This document shows, one piece after another, positions 18,350 to 26,877 of a DNA stretch of 64,000 nt; the stretch's first letter is position 1, and each line of letters begins with the position of its first letter. The notes beneath the pieces were generated by a model, which saw only the letters and a list, made by a program, of their open reading frames with translations, searched no databases and was not told the DNA's origin. The DNA comes from Flavobacterium sp. JAS. Lineage in GTDB: Bacteria; Bacteroidota; Bacteroidia; Flavobacteriales; Flavobacteriaceae. The translations under genes were made by a program, and so were the position numbers. The stretch is taken from NCBI RefSeq assembly GCF_020991455.1, contig NZ_JAJMOX010000007.1, positions 186,001-250,000 of the forward strand. The letters run 5' to 3'.

Positions 18350-18623
18350 AATTCAAATAGAAAATCGAATTGCCATACTTTATTTATCACTTCAATTTTG
18401 TACCGAAAAAATAAAAACATTTACTGTAGGCGAAAGAATTTGCATTAACCAAGAACGTTTTCAATGGCTGCACATACTCTCTAATCCAGAGGAAGAACCT
18501 AAGCCGGTTTCAGTACAAATAGAAACCAAAATACAGGAAGTAACAAGACTTATTGCTATTTATAACTATAAACCAAGTAATCAGGATCCTTTTGATTACC
18601 AAAAACCCGAAACAGATTTATAA
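18342..18623 (+). CDS. Hypothetical early protein (93 aa)
   Basis: This 93-residue, soluble, mixed-charge protein (MNKIQIENRIAILYLSLQF...) has no recognisable domain. It overlaps the preceding 46-codon gene and is followed within one base by the next start. The tight chain of overlapping short genes is typical of phage early regions. Confidence 0.6.
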   Translation: MNKIQIENRIAILYLSLQFCTEKIKTFTVGERICINQERFQWLHILSNPEEEPKPVSVQIETKIQEVTRLIAIYNYKPSNQDPFDYQKPETDL

Positions 18624-18624
18624 A

Positions 18625-18786
18625 ATGGAATCAACAAACAACATCAGTACCATATTGCTATTAGCTTTCCTGCTAATTATTACCAACCTCAAACCTATAT
18701 TATTATTCCGAGAGTGGATCAATTTTAAAATAAATACAACATTTAAACAATACAAAAATGAGCGTAAGGATAAAACCAATTACTGA
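18625..18786 (+). CDS. Small membrane protein (53 aa)
   Basis: I start this at ATG 18625, one base after the previous stop, rather than at the longer in-frame start inside the previous gene. The protein has one hydrophobic segment (STILLLAFLLIITNLKPILL, about residues 8-27) and a basic tail (KQYKNERKDKTNY). It overlaps the next gene by 29 bases in another frame. The function is unknown. Confidence 0.55.
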   Translation: MESTNNISTILLLAFLLIITNLKPILLFREWINFKINTTFKQYKNERKDKTNY

Positions 18787-18958
18787 TCATAAAAGCTACG
18801 AAATAAATGGTCGGACTATTTCTAAAGATCCAAAAGGTAATTGGATTTATAGCTGCAATTTATCTCTTAAAGAACTTCAGGCTTTTGTTCAGTATGAAAC
18901 TATAGTTATTAAGAATCCCCGATTCAAAAAGCATACGAAAGCAACTTATAAGGGCTAA
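18758..18958 (+). CDS. Small hypothetical protein (66 aa)
   Basis: A 66-residue basic protein (MSVRIKPITDHKSYEINGRT...) with a likely beta-rich N-terminus (INGRTISKDPKGNWIYSCN) and a Lys-rich C-terminus. It overlaps the preceding membrane protein gene and ends the first run of early genes; about 190 bases without a gene follow. Not recognised. Confidence 0.55.
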   Translation: MSVRIKPITDHKSYEINGRTISKDPKGNWIYSCNLSLKELQAFVQYETIVIKNPRFKKHTKATYKG

Positions 18959-19147
18959 TACTATTGCTTTAGGAAGTTATATCATTTTCTGAGATATAAT
19001 TAACATCCCCTTACCCTATCATATTCATTATAAAACGATTAAACTATTTAATCATAACAAATTGTTTCAAAGAATCTTTAAAACAATAGGGACAACTATG
19101 CTTAAAAACTAAATACTAATTCAACTATTTATTTATTCCTAAATCTT

Positions 19148-19390
19148 ATGTCAATATCAACCAACAGAAGTCTGGGCACTCAAAGAAACAAACTCTTACG
19201 CTACAAACTGATTAAAGATCTGTATTACAAACACAAAACCGAAGATATTCCCACTACTGTGGTTTGGCGAAAATATATTTGTCCTGTCTACCCTATTTCA
19301 CGTACAACGCTGTATGAAATCTTATGTACGTCGGTAACTATTGAACTAAAAAGGATTGAAGATGAAATCAAAAAACAAACTAAACTTTGA
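19148..19390 (+). CDS. Small basic hypothetical protein, possibly HTH-like (80 aa)
   Basis: The 80-residue protein is strongly basic. It contains LRYKLIKDLYYKHKTEDIPTT and, later, YPISRTTLYEILCTSV; the second segment has the look of a recognition helix (SRTTLYEIL), suggesting DNA binding. It stands alone after a 190-base gap and precedes the second shared upstream element, so it is a candidate activator, but no family could be named. Confidence 0.5.
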   Translation: MSISTNRSLGTQRNKLLRYKLIKDLYYKHKTEDIPTTVVWRKYICPVYPISRTTLYEILCTSVTIELKRIEDEIKKQTKL

Positions 19391-19460
19391 GAATCAACTC
19401 TCTTAAATAACTACAGCTACAAATCACTATTGATGATTTTAGAAATGAACTATAGTTTAC

Positions 19461-19564
19461 TTGCTTTACAACTCTGTACACTACCAGAACACATGAGTAC
19501 AAGCGCTTTGCATCTATTTTTTTAAGAACAACTTTCGGTCAATCTTTGCTGTCTCAATGGGAAA
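19461..19564 (+). promoter_or_regulatory. Shared upstream element, copy B (spanin 2 / toxin unit)
   Basis: Gap-free 104-base match to copies at 15116 and 26591, starting TTGCTTTACA and ending TCTCAATGGGAAA. The central palindrome is degraded here (TGTAC...GTACA half-sites kept). ACTTTCG and AATCTTTG near the right end are shared with copy A. It ends 62 bases before the second spanin start. Confidence 0.75.
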
Positions 19565-19626
19565 CAACTGCTGGCAAACAAGCAGAAAACACTACTCTTC
19601 TTCCTGTAAACTTCAAAATATATTAT

Positions 19627-20118
19627 ATGACCAGAAATCTAAAACGAATTGTTTTTTTGTTTTTTCTAGTCTTAGTTCTGGTTTCGTGCTCAAGCCCGAA
19701 ACCGGTTCTAAGCGAAGACAAAACCAAGACAATCACTATCAAAGAAATGCTTCACGATACTGTTTTTAAAATCGAAAAAGACAGCAGCTCCTTCAGAGCA
19801 TTACTAGCATGCCAGAACGGGAAAATAACCATACAAAATGTTACTCAAGCCGAACCAGGGCGTAGCTTAAAAAGCCCAAAGGTTCGTCTTGATAACAATA
19901 AACTAACTGTAGACTGCCAACTGGAAGAACAAAAACTCTACGCTCATTGGAAATCTCAACAAGTAAAAGAGATCGAAGTAAAAACCATCAATACCACAAA
20001 ATTTGTAAATCAATTGACCTTTTGGCAAAAAGTACAAATTTGGCTGGGGAGGATTTTTTTACTGGTGTTGGTTTATTACATCAGCAGGCTAATTCTTAGA
20101 TTCTACAGGCTGCTCTAG
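19627..20118 (+). CDS. Single-protein spanin (u-spanin) candidate, copy 2
   Basis: The start is placed at ATG 19627 (MTRNLKRIVFLFFLVLVLVSC); the longer frame from 19546 would run through the shared promoter element. The 163-residue protein has the same topology as copy 1: lipobox Cys about residue 21 with Ser at +2, periplasmic part, and a C-terminal membrane helix (IWLGRIFLLVLVYYISRL). Signal-peptide DNA and the block encoding TQAEPGRSLKSPKVRLDNNK are almost identical to copy 1 while the rest has drifted. It is the first gene of the unit containing the 722-aa and toxin-like proteins. Confidence 0.72.
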   Translation: MTRNLKRIVFLFFLVLVLVSCSSPKPVLSEDKTKTITIKEMLHDTVFKIEKDSSSFRALLACQNGKITIQNVTQAEPGRSLKSPKVRLDNNKLTVDCQLEEQKLYAHWKSQQVKEIEVKTINTTKFVNQLTFWQKVQIWLGRIFLLVLVYYISRLILRFYRLL

Positions 20119-20156
20119 CCACGATTACAATTTTAAATAATTTCACACCACAATAT

Positions 20157-22325
20157 ATGTCTGCAACGTCTCATTTTTTCACAGAGTCCGGGGGCTTTAC
20201 CCAAAGCCAGGCTCAATCTTTTGGACCAGTAAACGATGCTGAATTTAACCTAACCTCAAAATTCAGTGTTGCTACTCCTCAAAAAGCTTATTCGATCTGT
20301 AAAGGTGTTGTTTTAATACAACCTCAAACAGGTAATTCAAATAAGGTAAACCTTATTCTTCGCCCTTATAAACAACCTATTAAAGGATTAAATGTAAAAT
20401 ACTTTATATACAGAGGTTTACAAAAAAGCGATTTTTTTACAGCAGGTACAATCAACTCATCCAATACCGGAACCTCATCTGATTTTATCACTAAGATAAA
20501 TGCTGACTTTAATGCTTTTCACGGAGATCGAAAAGCCCAAGATGGAGTCACTCCTTTACCTATACCGCCATTTACAGCCAAATATATTGGTTATGATGAA
20601 AGCATCACCGATTTATCAATTCCATTGTCAGCATTCTTTTTTAAGCAATCTGAATTTGTAGCCGCTGGTAATACTTTTGATGAAAAAGATGATTTTGAAC
20701 TGCCAATGATCGACATTGGTAAATCATTAGGATATTTTGCTGCAGGTGAATGCGGGATTGATGTTGTACTAAACTACGGTGATTACAAACACAATTTTGA
20801 TAACGGTGAGTTTACTTTCGATTTAAGCTATGCCCGTAGCAACGAGGCTAAAATTACTTTAAGTGGTACTGATGCCAACAAGAAGTTACTGCGTGAGCAA
20901 AGTACTCAATTTATTGATATTGCTGCTTTCTACGGTTTATTTGTACCTAAAGAAAGTGTGAGTGTAATGACTGCCGGAACTCCAACAGAAGTAAAAGGCT
21001 CTGCCATATTTGATATCATTATTGGTAAATTCTTCACCAAGAACAATTGGTATGTTTATATCCAGAGCGATCGTACTCGTAGTTATGATTTTTATGGCAA
21101 CTACAAAATAAGTGAAACCGGAGCCAATAATCTAAAAACAGGATTGCTTGAAGATGCAACCACGAAAATTGTTCCGATGACAGAAACTCAATACGGGACT
21201 CTTGGCTGGCCTGTTTTAATTAATACACAACAACAGGCAAATATTGTTACTGCAAACAACCTGTATTTGCAATTGGTAACCGATAATAATAACAATACCG
21301 CATTCTACGGACAAATTGCAAACGTAGCTAACGCACAAAAAGACAATTTTATCAATGCCGATGGTTTGCGATTACCTTCCGATACCGAGGGTAATTATCA
21401 AAATCTTACCTCAACAGTACAGCTTACCACACCTGCTACAGCCGGAAAAAATATTGCATCACTAAGCATATTACTTTATCAGGGAAAAATTAATACTTAT
21501 GATTCTGAAACAACTCTTGATGTCAACGGTGAACCGATTATCTTAAAAAGGCAAGCCAACTATTTTGATGATGTTTTTAGTTTAATTGACGCACAACCTT
21601 TATTAAAACTAAGTGGTGATACTAGTTTTTCTAAAATGACTTCTGAAAAACTAAACCTCATCAATGAGTTTTACGACAAGAAACAACAAGGTATCTCTGT
21701 AGCACAAACACTAACGGTAAACGACGTTATCGAAACCGGAATTGAGGCTACACCAACTGTTACTCGTGTAACTTATCTTACTGAAGCTGGTGAAGTGATG
21801 AATAATGCTGTTTCTGCAACTGGAAGTACCACGCCTGATACTAAAACCAGTGCTTCTGCAAGTGGAGCTGTCTCGAAAAATAAGACTTATGAATTACCAG
21901 AACCATTTTCTTACAATTTAAAGCCGTTTACAGACGGCACAGAGACCATTAATGGACTAGAAATCAAAACTTTTGATAGTACTATACCTGGCAAAATTAT
22001 TTTAGGATTAACCAAAACTGAAAATAATATCCTTAAGGCTTTAATTACGCTTGGGTTAAAAAATCCTCGTTTATTTCTAATTGATTTATTCGAAGATGAA
22101 AATGAATTTGTTTCTCCCGAAAATATTTCTTATCAAAAATACAAAGTGGCAATCGTTGCCGAAAGCGAAAAGGGAACGAAAAAACTTTACAAACCTGACA
22201 CTAATGTTTTTGTTTATTCATTAGATCGGAAATATCATTTTAGCAAAGGTTATAGTGAGTACATGCCACCTATTTCAGTTGGGATTGAGGGCGATAATTT
22301 AATTGATGAACAAATTATTATATAA
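20157..22325 (+). CDS. 722-aa protein of unknown family, soluble, beta-rich
   Basis: No known family recognised. The protein has no signal peptide (MSATSHFFTESGGFTQ...) and no membrane segment. Composition is Asn/Thr/Gly-rich with many short beta-strand patterns (VNLILRPYK, LNVKYFIYRG). A low-complexity Ser/Thr/Ala linker lies near residues 555-580 (VSATGSTTPDTKTSASASG). It sits between a spanin gene and a toxin-like gene (2-base spacing to the latter). A decayed homologue lies after spanin copy 1. It may be a carrier, chaperone or structural part of whatever is released by lysis. Confidence 0.6.
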   Translation: MSATSHFFTESGGFTQSQAQSFGPVNDAEFNLTSKFSVATPQKAYSICKGVVLIQPQTGNSNKVNLILRPYKQPIKGLNVKYFIYRGLQKSDFFTAGTINSSNTGTSSDFITKINADFNAFHGDRKAQDGVTPLPIPPFTAKYIGYDESITDLSIPLSAFFFKQSEFVAAGNTFDEKDDFELPMIDIGKSLGYFAAGECGIDVVLNYGDYKHNFDNGEFTFDLSYARSNEAKITLSGTDANKKLLREQSTQFIDIAAFYGLFVPKESVSVMTAGTPTEVKGSAIFDIIIGKFFTKNNWYVYIQSDRTRSYDFYGNYKISETGANNLKTGLLEDATTKIVPMTETQYGTLGWPVLINTQQQANIVTANNLYLQLVTDNNNNTAFYGQIANVANAQKDNFINADGLRLPSDTEGNYQNLTSTVQLTTPATAGKNIASLSILLYQGKINTYDSETTLDVNGEPIILKRQANYFDDVFSLIDAQPLLKLSGDTSFSKMTSEKLNLINEFYDKKQQGISVAQTLTVNDVIETGIEATPTVTRVTYLTEAGEVMNNAVSATGSTTPDTKTSASASGAVSKNKTYELPEPFSYNLKPFTDGTETINGLEIKTFDSTIPGKIILGLTKTENNILKALITLGLKNPRLFLIDLFEDENEFVSPENISYQKYKVAIVAESEKGTKKLYKPDTNVFVYSLDRKYHFSKGYSEYMPPISVGIEGDNLIDEQIII

Positions 22326-22327
22326 AT

Positions 22328-25243
22328 ATGGAAGATTATGCTGTTGTTTTAGCAAACGACTTAGTAGTAAAAGCCTCTAATTTTGGAGGTATTGATAATA
22401 TAGGATTCAACAAACAAGGTAAGGCAGTCACATTTATATATGAAGGTCAAAAAAATATTGCCCTTTTTGATTTTAAATCAAATGTGTTTCTAGATTATGT
22501 AGAAGAAGGATATTTTAATAAATTAAAAGCAAAAGAAGTTCATAAAGAAGGTGATAAATATGATGGTGTTGAAAAAGCATTATGGGCAGGTTTTGCTTTT
22601 AAGAAATACGACAAATTAATTCGTGCTCAATTTAATGATAAAATATATGGTATATTAAGAGATGAAACCGGATTATGTTATAATAGGTTTACATGGATTT
22701 ATACAAATCCTTACGCTATACCAGTAAATCCTGTAAAAGCACCAAACGCTCCAGCTCATGGTAGCTCATGCAATACATTTGAAAATGGAACCCATGCAAA
22801 AAATTTCTTTGATGCCTTTAAAGATCAAATCTTTTATGATACTAATGGAGAAGATATAAGGCTTATTGGTGAAATTGCTTCATTATTAAAAAGTGCAGGA
22901 GAAAAAACCGCCGAAGCCTTTTTAAATTTTAATTTAACCGGTGTTGATACAACCAAATTTACTTTTCATAAATCTGAAAATGGATACGCAAGGAGCGAAT
23001 TTTTAAAATATAAAGAAGGCCTTGAATTATGGCTTAAAATGCTTAAAAAATACAAGTCAGAGATAAGTAAACTAGGCCACGAAGAACAATTGTTTATAGC
23101 TATCGATGTTATGTACCGTCATAACATGCTAACATTATTAACTGTTGATCAAAGAATTAGCATCTTAAAAATTTTAGTTGAAAAAAAGGCATTGATGAAC
23201 TGGTATTGGGTTAATTTTTCTATTGGATTTGTTCATAAAGAAGATTTAGCAATTTATATATTAAAATCTTTTACAAGTAAAGACGATGCTGATTCTTTTT
23301 TGAAAAAACTTGCTTCCACAAATGTCATAAAATCTGAATATAAAGACCACCAAGGAGTTTTACTAGATACGAGCTATACAACACTCTACAAAATGCTATT
23401 TTATAGAATGGATGATTATGCCGGAAAGGATAACTTCACTTTTTTTGTTAAAGAATTACAACGAATAGTTCTATTGAAAAACAATATTGCAATCAATGTC
23501 CCTACCCTCTATACCCCAGAGCAATTAAAAGAAATAACCAAAGCTCAATTTATTTGGAGAGAAAAACAGCTTAAAAATGAGCCAAAAAAAGAAAGAGTAA
23601 CTTATCAAATAATCCAAAATACTGATGCAAAATTAGAAATTAAAGAAAAAATCATATTAAAAACAGAGTTAAAAGAAGTTTATTACACAAGTACTGCCGG
23701 CATACCAATTATGTGTGGATATGATGAAGTACCAGTTGAAATAAAAGAAAAAACATTTGAATTAAATCATTTTGATTTGGTATCTATACATTTTTATCAC
23801 AATCCCACTTTTATAGATTTAACATCTGATGCTACATATGTAGGACAGAATTTTTTCACTTTTGCTGGATTTATCGATTATATTTTAGAAAAAGAAAGTA
23901 CGAAAGTTGCTGAAGATGTATTTATTGTTGTATTGTACACAATTTCATTAGCAGTTGGATTTGGTGAGTTAATAGCAGCATTAAGAACTCTAAATGCTGC
24001 AAGAGCAATTTTGGGGATAGCTATGATAAGCAATGACACAGCACTTTATCTAACACAAAATACCGAATTCCGTAATTATTTAGTAAGCATTTATGGTCAG
24101 ACTAGAGCAAATGAAATCTTGCAAAATATGGCAATACTATCATCTATTGCTTCTATTGGACTGAATGCTGTCGCTGGTTCAGGAATTTTAAAAGCCTTCT
24201 CTAGAGAAGAAGCACTTAAATTAGTAGGTACAGGTGAGGCAATATTAAAAGATTCAGCAGCTTTAGAAAAATTACTTCCTGCTGAAATAAAAGCTTTAGA
24301 GGAAGCTGTTAAAAGAATAAAAAATGAGTTATATTCAATAAGAAATGTTCCAGAAGCTGTTGAAACAATAATTAATACAAAAGCATCAGTCTTATTTGAT
24401 AAATTTGTCGACTTAAAAACTGCATTCAACACTATATCACCAGTTGATAAAGCTTTATTTTACAAAAATTTTAGTTCTTTAGCTGAAAAAGAAATAATTG
24501 TTTTGCGAAGTATTTGGTTAGCTTCAGATGATGTAGGTAGAATAGAAATTATATACAATTCTGATATTTGGTTAAGAAATATTAAAGCAAGAGAATTATA
24601 TTTAAATAATAAATATGATGAGCTATCAGAACTTTTTAAAAAACCTATAACAGATTCTTATTTATTTCGAGAAAAAAGGTATTTAGTAGAGCCTAGTATG
24701 CTAAATGACTTGGAATATCTTAAAGATTTTGTACATCCAGAATTAATAAAGGCAATTGCAATTGCAGACAGAACAGATGATGTAGCAATAATTTCTTCCA
24801 AACTTGGTATCTCTGAAAACATTGTTCAAAAAGTTAAAAACCATTATTTCATAGATGAGCATTTTGTTCTCAACGAAAACGTCTTGCAGAAGGGAAGATT
24901 TGAAAGATCTTATGGAGATTGCGATGAATGGCTTAATTTTGTAAATAATCCATTAAACACCATTTCTGATGTTGAAATAAAAAGATTTAAATGGTTAATT
25001 TCGCATGAATACATTGAAGCTAAGTTAATGGAAAAAGGTATGTTGTTTAGAAGTTTCAATGATCCTGGAATTTATACAGCATTTGATAATGGGGCGCATT
25101 GGCAAAGTATATCGATAACCTCTGGAAATGAGTACTTTTATCCTATAAACAGAAATAGTAATATTATAATTCCAGTACCTAATAATGACTTAAGTAATTT
25201 AGACTTAATTGTAGATAAATTAATTGATATTAATAAATTATAA
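22328..25243 (+). CDS. Polymorphic-toxin-like 971-aa protein
   Basis: The N-terminal half is of unknown family and has no signal peptide. Residues about 527-575 are hydrophobic (VFIVVLYTISLAVGFGELIA, then AILGIAMISN), followed by helical and coiled regions, as in many toxins that carry a membrane-crossing segment before the effector. The last 150 residues resemble C-terminal domains of Rhs-type toxins: a short HTH-like IISSKLGISENIVQKVKNHY, then EEWLNF-like DEWLNFVNNP and the polar motif SHEYIEA around residues 892-898. DNA looks more AT-rich than the preceding gene. A small gene follows after two bases, the usual place for an immunity protein. Confidence 0.5.
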   Translation: MEDYAVVLANDLVVKASNFGGIDNIGFNKQGKAVTFIYEGQKNIALFDFKSNVFLDYVEEGYFNKLKAKEVHKEGDKYDGVEKALWAGFAFKKYDKLIRAQFNDKIYGILRDETGLCYNRFTWIYTNPYAIPVNPVKAPNAPAHGSSCNTFENGTHAKNFFDAFKDQIFYDTNGEDIRLIGEIASLLKSAGEKTAEAFLNFNLTGVDTTKFTFHKSENGYARSEFLKYKEGLELWLKMLKKYKSEISKLGHEEQLFIAIDVMYRHNMLTLLTVDQRISILKILVEKKALMNWYWVNFSIGFVHKEDLAIYILKSFTSKDDADSFLKKLASTNVIKSEYKDHQGVLLDTSYTTLYKMLFYRMDDYAGKDNFTFFVKELQRIVLLKNNIAINVPTLYTPEQLKEITKAQFIWREKQLKNEPKKERVTYQIIQNTDAKLEIKEKIILKTELKEVYYTSTAGIPIMCGYDEVPVEIKEKTFELNHFDLVSIHFYHNPTFIDLTSDATYVGQNFFTFAGFIDYILEKESTKVAEDVFIVVLYTISLAVGFGELIAALRTLNAARAILGIAMISNDTALYLTQNTEFRNYLVSIYGQTRANEILQNMAILSSIASIGLNAVAGSGILKAFSREEALKLVGTGEAILKDSAALEKLLPAEIKALEEAVKRIKNELYSIRNVPEAVETIINTKASVLFDKFVDLKTAFNTISPVDKALFYKNFSSLAEKEIIVLRSIWLASDDVGRIEIIYNSDIWLRNIKARELYLNNKYDELSELFKKPITDSYLFREKRYLVEPSMLNDLEYLKDFVHPELIKAIAIADRTDDVAIISSKLGISENIVQKVKNHYFIDEHFVLNENVLQKGRFERSYGDCDEWLNFVNNPLNTISDVEIKRFKWLISHEYIEAKLMEKGMLFRSFNDPGIYTAFDNGAHWQSISITSGNEYFYPINRNSNIIIPVPNNDLSNLDLIVDKLIDINKL

Positions 25244-25245
25244 AA

Positions 25246-25875
25246 ATGCAAGAAATATTTAACAAAAAATTTGACGTATTTAACTCCTTCGTTTTTAAAT
25301 CTGAAAATGCTAATAATACTGCAGGAGTTTTATTATTTAAAGAGTATTTAAAAATAATGAATAAATGGTATGCCAATATAGATATCATCGAAAAATGGGG
25401 TACTATTTTTAGAACTGACACAAGTCATAATTTAGTATATCTAATTGCTCCACAACTTTTAGAAAGTGTTATATCATTAGAAGATTTTAAAAAAAATCTA
25501 ATTGTTGATAAAAGATTTGACACTTCTAGAAAAGGACTTGATGTACCTATTTTATATGCATATTTGTGTTGGGAAGTGTTCAAAAATGATCCTTCATTTA
25601 ATCATTTTATAAATTTACCCAATCCTTATGAACCAGTTATAAAAATTTTAACTAGAGGCAATCATATTGTCCGTGGAGAAATGGCTACAATTGAAATTGA
25701 TGTCACACCAATTTTTAAGGATCTAGATTTTTCTAAAATATTTTTACCGTCTTGTGATGATCTTTTCTTAAATTATATAGATGAAGTATGTCAAAGAAGC
25801 GGTAGTAGAGGAATTCCTAATCAAGAAAAGACAAGTCAATTATGGGAGGAGTTTAAAAATCAAAACCATAATTAA
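25246..25875 (+). CDS. Candidate immunity protein for the adjacent toxin (209 aa)
   Basis: A 209-residue soluble protein, helical at the start (MQEIFNKKFDVFNSFVFKSE) and mixed after. It has no signal peptide, membrane segment or recognised family. It lies two bases behind the toxin-like gene, shares its strong AT bias, and ends the unit. These features are what an immunity gene would show, but there is no sequence proof; it could be a chaperone or effector accessory. Confidence 0.45.
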   Translation: MQEIFNKKFDVFNSFVFKSENANNTAGVLLFKEYLKIMNKWYANIDIIEKWGTIFRTDTSHNLVYLIAPQLLESVISLEDFKKNLIVDKRFDTSRKGLDVPILYAYLCWEVFKNDPSFNHFINLPNPYEPVIKILTRGNHIVRGEMATIEIDVTPIFKDLDFSKIFLPSCDDLFLNYIDEVCQRSGSRGIPNQEKTSQLWEEFKNQNHN

Positions 25876-26590
25876 TAAAAGTTATAATTCCCTCTGTCTT
25901 GTCCTAAAATAGGTTTACGCAAAAATGTAAAAGTATGAAAAGATATTAAAAAACATCACCCCGATCCACTAAGTCTCCTTACGAAAAGCTGCGGCAAATG
26001 TCTCTGACTTTGCGCAATTTCATAGATTTCTATCGAAACTATAAATCTCATAAAGTCTCTGACTTTTAATATCTTTTTTCTAAAAAAATGGAACAAAACT
26101 TATCATACCATATCTTTAGTGAAGTTTAGTTTAAAGTTAGTGACTTTCTGAAATTTTCGTTTTTAATTTTCGTTTCCATAAAAAATAGAACAAAGCTACA
26201 GACAGTTGAACAGCACACGGAGTAATTAGAGAAGAGTCTAAAAATCGAAGAAGACAGAAAAATCACAAAACCTAAAGATGTTTCTTCGAAGAAATTATAA
26301 AAAAATTAAAATTAAAGCTTCAAAAAAAGGGAACTTGCATTTACAAGTTCCCTAAGCTTTTATCTCAAAATTAGAGTTCTCCAAAAACTATAATACTCCA
26401 CAGTTCTCATCAGCAAAAAAACTAATGCTGACAAAACGATTAAAAAAACTGCACTTATCTACGCAGAAATTCGTGAGACAAAATACTCAAAAATTACTAT
26501 TTATTTAATGCATAAAGAAACTTATCTCTATACAAGTTTCATCAATCTTTTATTGGCTTTTTCCAAAAGCTGAACTACCATATCATCCGT
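25876..26590. other. Long gene-free spacer with hairpin
   Basis: No credible gene on either strand. A perfect 10-bp hairpin AGGGAACTTG-CATTTA-CAAGTTCCCT occupies 26328-26353, with outer AAAGCTT/AAGCTTT arms and A-rich flanks, a likely terminator. The words GTCTCTGACTTT recur at about 26000 and 26057. The TGTCCTAAAATAGGTTTACG-like stretch near 25900 resembles an insertion-sequence end, but no partner end was found. Confidence 0.5.
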
Positions 26591-26694
26591 TTGCTTTACA
26601 ACCTTGTAAAGTCATAGAACATCCCTGTTAAACCACTAAGCACAAATTTTTTAAACATCAAATTTAGGCTGACTTTTACAGTATCAAAAGGAAA
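26591..26694 (+). promoter_or_regulatory. Shared upstream element, copy C (giant-protein operon)
   Basis: Third gap-free copy of the 104-base element. It keeps TTGCTTTACAAC, TTGTA, GAAC, ATTTTTT and TATCAAAAGGAAA but has a weaker central palindrome and a changed -7-like region (GACTTTTA). It lies 183 bases before the ATG of the 2450-residue protein. The same spacing of conserved blocks in all copies argues for protein binding rather than coding or random similarity. Confidence 0.7.
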
Positions 26695-26877
26695 AAACGC
26701 TAAAAACAATTAAAAATTAGCAACTTTTTGTAAGTATTATTTAAGCCCGAATAAATTGCGGTAAACCCTATAAACCCAAATAAATGAATTAATTATTTGA
26801 TTGCAGAGATTGGTTGTAACAACTAGAATTTAATCATGCAAAATACGAACAAAAATTAAAGTCAAAAAAAATAGAAT

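Noticed and set aside
25880-25930. Insertion-sequence end near TGTCCTAAAATAGGTTTACG
   Set aside because: It resembles an IS-type terminus, but no second end, target duplication or transposase remnant could be seen.
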